Source of the DNA: Brevundimonas sp.
Lineage (GTDB): Bacteria; Pseudomonadota; Alphaproteobacteria; Caulobacterales; Caulobacteraceae
Assembly (NCBI GenBank): GCA_022712235.1
Contig: JALAGW010000217.1
Coordinates: 1 to 8,235 of the forward strand
DNA length: 8,235 bases
Direction of reading: 5' to 3'
The notes beneath the pieces were generated by a model. That model worked only from the letters and a program-made list of their open reading frames with translations. It ran no database searches and had not been told where the DNA came from. The position numbers and the translations under genes were made by a program. Position 1 is the stretch's first letter, and every line of letters starts with the position of its first letter. Of this stretch, positions 5,687 to 8,235 are shown piece after piece.

Positions 5687-6574
5687 CTAACGGCCTCCCA
5701 CGCCGATGAATCTCAGGCCCATGTCGAAGGCCGGCTCGACCGCCCCGCCGGTCAGGGGCAGCAGGGCGCCGATCGCCGCCGCCGCGCAGACCGCCGCCGT
5801 CGCCAGATAGAGGGCCAGGCTGCGCCCCGCCTCGGGCCAGCTCAAACGCCCCCAGGCCGCGCGCCAGACGCCGCGCTTCAGATGGCTGATGACGGCGATG
5901 CCGAGGAAGACCGCCAGGATCAGCCGCCCGGTCGACAGCCCCCACCAGACGGCCAGACCGCCGACGGCCAGAAGCGCGACCTGCTCCAGCCGGGGGTGCA
6001 CCCGCGTCAGCACCGGCCCCAGGGCCTTGGACCCGTCCAGCGGCGGGGCCGGCAGCAGGTTCACCAGATTGATCATGGCGATGAAAAAGGCGCCCATCAG
6101 CCACTCGGACGAACGCAGCGCCAGCCCCGCCGCCACGAAGGGCAGCATGGCGACCAGACCGAAGGCCGGCCCCGCCAGCGAGACCAGCACCCCGTGCCAC
6201 TCGCTCTTCGGCTCGCGCTGCGCCTTGGCCAGTCCGCCGAGGAAGGGAATAATGTAGATGCGCGCCGGCCCCATGCCGAGACGGTTCATCGCCAGAACAT
6301 GGCCGTATTCGTGGACGAACAGGCCGAACAGCACCGCCCCCGCCACGATGACGCTGCCTGTGATCCACCACAGGAAGCCCGCCATCAGCAGGGTCGAGGC
6401 GATGGCCCAGCCCGGATGCTGGCCCTTGTCCTCCAGAGGCGCGGCCTTGCGCGCAGGCTCGGGCGAGGGCTGTTCGGGCGGCAGGTCCCAGGGACCGGGA
6501 CGGCGCGTGGTATGGTCAGTATCGCTCATGGCGTCGAACTGGGCGCGCGACGACCGGCCCGCAACGGGCCGCAT
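5687..6574 (-). CDS. Site-2-protease-like M50 family membrane protein
   Basis: Predicted multi-pass intramembrane zinc metalloprotease. From the ATG at 6574 (295 residues): a polar, proline-rich N-terminal region (1-53), then about six or seven membrane segments at roughly 55-70, 73-95, 127-152, 157-176, 197-213, 216-231 and 252-275. The zinc motif HEYGH (88-92) lies in the second segment; LAGPAFG (133-139) and NLLPAPPLDG (172-181, third ligand candidate D180) complete the M50 signature, so it should be active. The substrate is unknown; other S2P enzymes cut anti-sigma factors or signal-peptide remnants. The start is open: 6574 lies 12 bases after the nadA stop with GAGG 10 bases upstream, while ATG 6529 (MSDTDHTTRR) gives a more typical N-terminus but has no visible ribosome site. 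It sits between nadA and nadB, with 4 bases to nadB, so it is very likely cotranscribed with the NAD genes. Confidence 0.88.
   Translation of the reverse strand: MRPVAGRSSRAQFDAMSDTDHTTRRPGPWDLPPEQPSPEPARKAAPLEDKGQHPGWAIASTLLMAGFLWWITGSVIVAGAVLFGLFVHEYGHVLAMNRLGMGPARIYIIPFLGGLAKAQREPKSEWHGVLVSLAGPAFGLVAMLPFVAAGLALRSSEWLMGAFFIAMINLVNLLPAPPLDGSKALGPVLTRVHPRLEQVALLAVGGLAVWWGLSTGRLILAVFLGIAVISHLKRGVWRAAWGRLSWPEAGRSLALYLATAAVCAAAAIGALLPLTGGAVEPAFDMGLRFIGVGGR
6555..6571 (-). other. GC-rich hairpin between nadA and the M50 gene
   Basis: A perfect 7-bp stem CGGCCCG/CGGGCCG with a 3-base loop begins 15 bases after the nadA stop. It has no T-tract, so it is not a standard terminator. If the M50 gene starts at 6529 it is intergenic and could stabilise or partly stop the nadA transcript; if the start is 6574 it is in the first codons. 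Confidence 0.4.
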
Positions 6575-6586
6575 CGCCGCAGGACC

Positions 6587-7666
6587 TCAGATCAGCTCCA
6601 CATCGACATGGTGCCTGGCCTTGATCAGGTCATAGCGCGCCGGGATGGCGGGCGGCGGCAGGTCGATCATCCGCTGCACCGCCAGGGCCGCGCGCTCGGC
6701 CATCTCCGGCTCCACCGTCACCTCGAACTTCATGTCGCGCAGGCAGTCGCGGATGTTCTCCAGGGTGATGCGCTTCATGTGCGGGCACAGGTTGCACGGG
6801 CCGATGAAGTCGACGCCGGGCACGTCGCCCTTGACGTTCGAGGCCATGGAGCACTCGGTGATCATCACCACCTGCTTCGGCTTTCGCGCCTCGACATAGT
6901 CGATCATCGCCGCCGTCGATCCGGCGAAGTCCGACGCCGCCAGCACCTCTTCGGGGCATTCCGGGTGGGCCAGGATTTCCGCGCCCGGATAGGCGGCGCG
7001 CATTTCGGCGATGTCATCGGCGGTGAAGCGCTCATGCACCTCGCAGCGCCCCTTCCAGGCGATAATGCCGACATTCGTCTGCGCCGCGACGTTGCGCGCC
7101 AGGAACTCGTCGGGGATCAGGATGACCTTGTCGACGCCCCACTCCTTCGCCGCCCATTCCACCACCTGAACGGCGTTGGCGCTGGTGCAGCAGATGTCGG
7201 TCTCGGCCTTCACGTCGGCGGTGGTGTTCACATAGGTGACCACCGGCAGACCGGGATAGCGCTGCTTGATCAGGCGCACGTCCGCGCCCGTGATCGACGA
7301 GGCCAGCGAACAGCCCGCACGCAGATCAGGGATCAGTACGGTCTTTTCCGGCGACAGGATCTTCGAGGTCTCGGCCATGAAGTGCACGCCCGCCTGGACG
7401 ATGACCTTGGCCTTCGACTTGGCGGCCTCCTTGGCCAGGCCCAGGCTGTCGCCGACATAGTCGCCGACGCCATGGAAAATCTCGGGCGTCATATAGTTGT
7501 GGGCGAGGATGACGGCGTCGCGCGTCTTCTTCAGCGCGTTGATCTCGCTGATGAGTTTGGCCTGTTCCGGCCACTCCAGGGGGGTCACCAGACCCTTGAC
7601 CTTCTCCCAGACGGGAGCGGTCTCTTCCGCCAGTTCCTTCGACAGACCGAAAGCGCCGTCCGCCAT
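6587..7666 (-). CDS. nadA: Quinolinate synthase NadA
   Basis: Iron-sulfur enzyme that condenses iminoaspartate (from NadB) with dihydroxyacetone phosphate to give quinolinate, the second step of de novo NAD synthesis; cytosolic. From ATG 7666 the protein has 359 residues, with the three homologous domains of the family. Visible motifs: AHNYMTPEIF (55-64, with H56 and Y58 at the active site), GDSLGLAK (72-79), AGVHFMAETSKIL (92-104), DLRAGCSLA (114-122), TYVNTTADVKA (144-154), ILIPDEFLARN (182-192), GRCEVHERF (206-214), AHPECP (233-238), ITECSM (269-274) and CNLCPHMKRITL (291-302). The three cluster ligands are most likely C119, C208 and C294 (C291 is also close). The start is fixed by AAGGGAG 8 bases upstream; the ORF is open to 7810, but that part holds the operator and promoter region. 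It is first in the operon, with its own promoter 106 bases or less downstream of the XRE gene. Confidence 0.97.
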   Translation of the reverse strand: MADGAFGLSKELAEETAPVWEKVKGLVTPLEWPEQAKLISEINALKKTRDAVILAHNYMTPEIFHGVGDYVGDSLGLAKEAAKSKAKVIVQAGVHFMAETSKILSPEKTVLIPDLRAGCSLASSITGADVRLIKQRYPGLPVVTYVNTTADVKAETDICCTSANAVQVVEWAAKEWGVDKVILIPDEFLARNVAAQTNVGIIAWKGRCEVHERFTADDIAEMRAAYPGAEILAHPECPEEVLAASDFAGSTAAMIDYVEARKPKQVVMITECSMASNVKGDVPGVDFIGPCNLCPHMKRITLENIRDCLRDMKFEVTVEPEMAERAALAVQRMIDLPPPAIPARYDLIKARHHVDVELI

Positions 7667-7674
7667 CGCCTCAA

Positions 7675-7681
7675 CTCCCTT
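7675..7681 (-). promoter_or_regulatory. Ribosome binding site of nadA
   Basis: AAGGGAG on the minus strand, 8 bases before the ATG at 7664-7666. It sets the nadA start and rules against the longer frame reaching 7810. Confidence 0.65.
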
Positions 7682-7703
7682 GCGGCCGTCTGCGCGGCCC
7701 CGA

Positions 7704-7726
7704 CTTATGCTCAAAGTTAGCATAAG
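7704..7726 (-). promoter_or_regulatory. Inverted repeat in the nadA leader, candidate NAD operon operator
   Basis: Perfect 8-bp inverted repeat CTTATGCT (7704-7711) and AGCATAAG (7719-7726) with a 7-base A/T-rich centre, in otherwise very GC-rich DNA, 38 bases before the nadA start. The size and symmetry fit a dimeric repressor site. Alphaproteobacterial nad operons are known to be controlled by dedicated repressors such as NadQ; my memory of the NadQ motif is not precise enough to claim a match. An RNA hairpin role is less likely: 8 bp, mostly A/T, no T-tract. Confidence 0.6.
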
Positions 7727-7733
7727 CAGGCGC

Positions 7734-7761
7734 AATGTAGGCTCTTCCGCACACGGCGCAA
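7734..7761 (-). promoter_or_regulatory. Possible nadA promoter
   Basis: On the minus strand TTGCGC (7761-7756) and TACATT (7739-7734) are spaced by 16 bases, a weak sigma-70-like pair. Transcription would begin just before the 7704-7726 inverted repeat, so a protein bound there would block it. A second TTGCGC (7735-7730) with AGCATA inside the repeat is an alternative that gives the same overlap. Confidence 0.3.
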
Positions 7762-7772
7762 GGGAAATCGGC

Positions 7773-7982
7773 TCAGTCCTCGAGGGCGAACAGGGCGTCC
7801 AGCGGCACATCCAGCGCCCGCGCCAACGTCAGGGCCACCAGAACCGAGGGGGTGAAGACACCGTTCTCGACCGTGTTCACCGTCTTGCGCGACAGCCGGG
7901 CGCGGTCGGCCAGTTCCTGCTGCGTCAGACCCGCCGCCGTGCGGACGGCCTTCAGCTTCACGACCAGACGCGGATCAGCCAC
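7773..7982 (-). CDS. Small XRE-family helix-turn-helix regulator
   Basis: A 69-residue DNA-binding protein made of little more than one Cro/C1-type helix-turn-helix domain. The recognition region runs LTQQELADRARLSRKTVNTVENG (residues 19-41), followed by the usual TPSVLVALTLARALDVPLDALF (from 44), which closes the five-helix fold. It probably acts as a dimer. It starts with GTG at 7982, inside the end of the upstream membrane-protein gene (8-base overlap), so the two are most likely translationally coupled and work together. Short XRE proteins paired with a small membrane protein are a common bacterial arrangement; the targets here are unknown and may be only its own operon. It is upstream of nadA on the same strand, but nadA has its own leader and candidate operator, so a role in NAD control is speculation. 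Confidence 0.88.
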   Translation of the reverse strand: MADPRLVVKLKAVRTAAGLTQQELADRARLSRKTVNTVENGVFTPSVLVALTLARALDVPLDALFALED

Positions 7983-8229
7983 CGGCGGCCCGCCGATCCA
8001 GTTGCCAGTAACGCAGCCCCGCCGCCGAGGCCGTGACGAACATCAAGCCCGGCAAGGCCGCCACCGCCGCCTCGGGCCGCCACAGTCCCAGAGCAAAGAC
8101 GCCCAGCAGCCCGATCATGGCCATGGCCAGCGCCACGTTCAGCGCGTCGCGGCGGAAGGACAGGGTCAGTTCGTCCTCCAGCAACCGCTTCATCTTCTTG
8201 TCGCCGGGATTGTCGAGGCCCGCGACCAT
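7975..8229 (-). CDS. Small two-helix membrane protein, 5' end possibly beyond the window
   Basis: Encodes 84 residues from the ATG at 8229. A charged N-terminus (residues 1-29) is followed by two hydrophobic segments, about 31-50 and 53-72, and ends in the short basic tail RYWQLDRRAAGG. It is an inner-membrane protein of unknown function; I do not recognise the family. The reading frame stays open to the window edge at 8235, so the real start may lie outside; an internal ATG at 8193 (MKRLLEDELTLSFRR) is also possible. Its stop overlaps the start of the XRE regulator gene by 8 bases, which marks the two as one operon. A plausible inferred role is as a membrane sensor or partner of that regulator, but nothing in the sequence shows this. 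Confidence 0.65.
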   Translation of the reverse strand: MVAGLDNPGDKKMKRLLEDELTLSFRRDALNVALAMAMIGLLGVFALGLWRPEAAVAALPGLMFVTASAAGLRYWQLDRRAAGG

Positions 8230-8235
8230 CAGCAG

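Noticed and set aside
5108..7720. An 870-codon open frame on the plus strand, antisense to nadB, the M50 gene and nadA
   Set aside because: Open frames of this length are a by-product of high GC content opposite real genes. The translation is full of Arg, Gly and His with no domain, and all three genes on the other strand have complete family motifs.
7743..7761. Imperfect hairpin after the XRE gene (CTTGCGC / GCGGAAG) as a terminator
   Set aside because: It has a mismatch in the stem and no T-tract, and it overlaps the likely nadA promoter, so I would not call it a terminator.

Overview
The window is GC-rich, with strong G/C preference at third codon positions, and reads like chromosomal DNA of a Caulobacterales alphaproteobacterium. 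Brevundimonas or Caulobacter is my best guess, inferred from protein style and from a palindromic repeat typical of alphaproteobacteria; it is not proven. I see no mobile element, phage gene, CRISPR array, rRNA or tRNA.

Layout. (1) Positions 118-318 (-) encode a tiny glycine-zipper lipoprotein, followed by a strong terminator-like hairpin. (2) After a 364-base gap with no convincing gene, 683-1768 (+) encodes a SleB/CwlJ-type cell-wall hydrolase. (3) It converges on a 69-residue hydrophilic protein of unknown function (1791-2000, -). (4) That gene diverges from a membrane acyltransferase-3 gene (2110-3258, +), whose last 47 bases overlap the end of nadC in tail-to-tail orientation. (5) A minus-strand operon follows: nadA (6587-7666), an M50 site-2-protease-like gene (5687-6574), nadB (4135-5682) and nadC (3212-4087). 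(6) Upstream of nadA, on the same strand, lies an overlapping pair: a small two-helix membrane protein, possibly cut by the window edge, and an XRE-type regulator.

How the genes work together. NadB oxidises L-aspartate to iminoaspartate, NadA condenses this with dihydroxyacetone phosphate to quinolinate, and NadC converts quinolinate to nicotinate mononucleotide. The operon therefore encodes the de novo entry into NAD synthesis. A perfect 8-bp inverted repeat (CTTATGCT-N7-AGCATAAG) lies in the nadA leader and is a good candidate operator. The M50 protease gene has no obvious link to NAD, yet it sits only a few bases from nadA and nadB.

The most unusual structure is a 100-bp element at 4094-4193, between nadB and nadC. 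It consists of two inverted copies of a ~50-bp palindromic repeat. One copy is read as protein: the last 19 residues of NadB are encoded by the repeat, the nadB stop codon lies inside it, and its outer edge reaches to within 6 bases of the nadC start. I found no clearly new multi-gene system. The candidates most worth following are the repeat-encoded NadB tail, the operator and the embedded protease.
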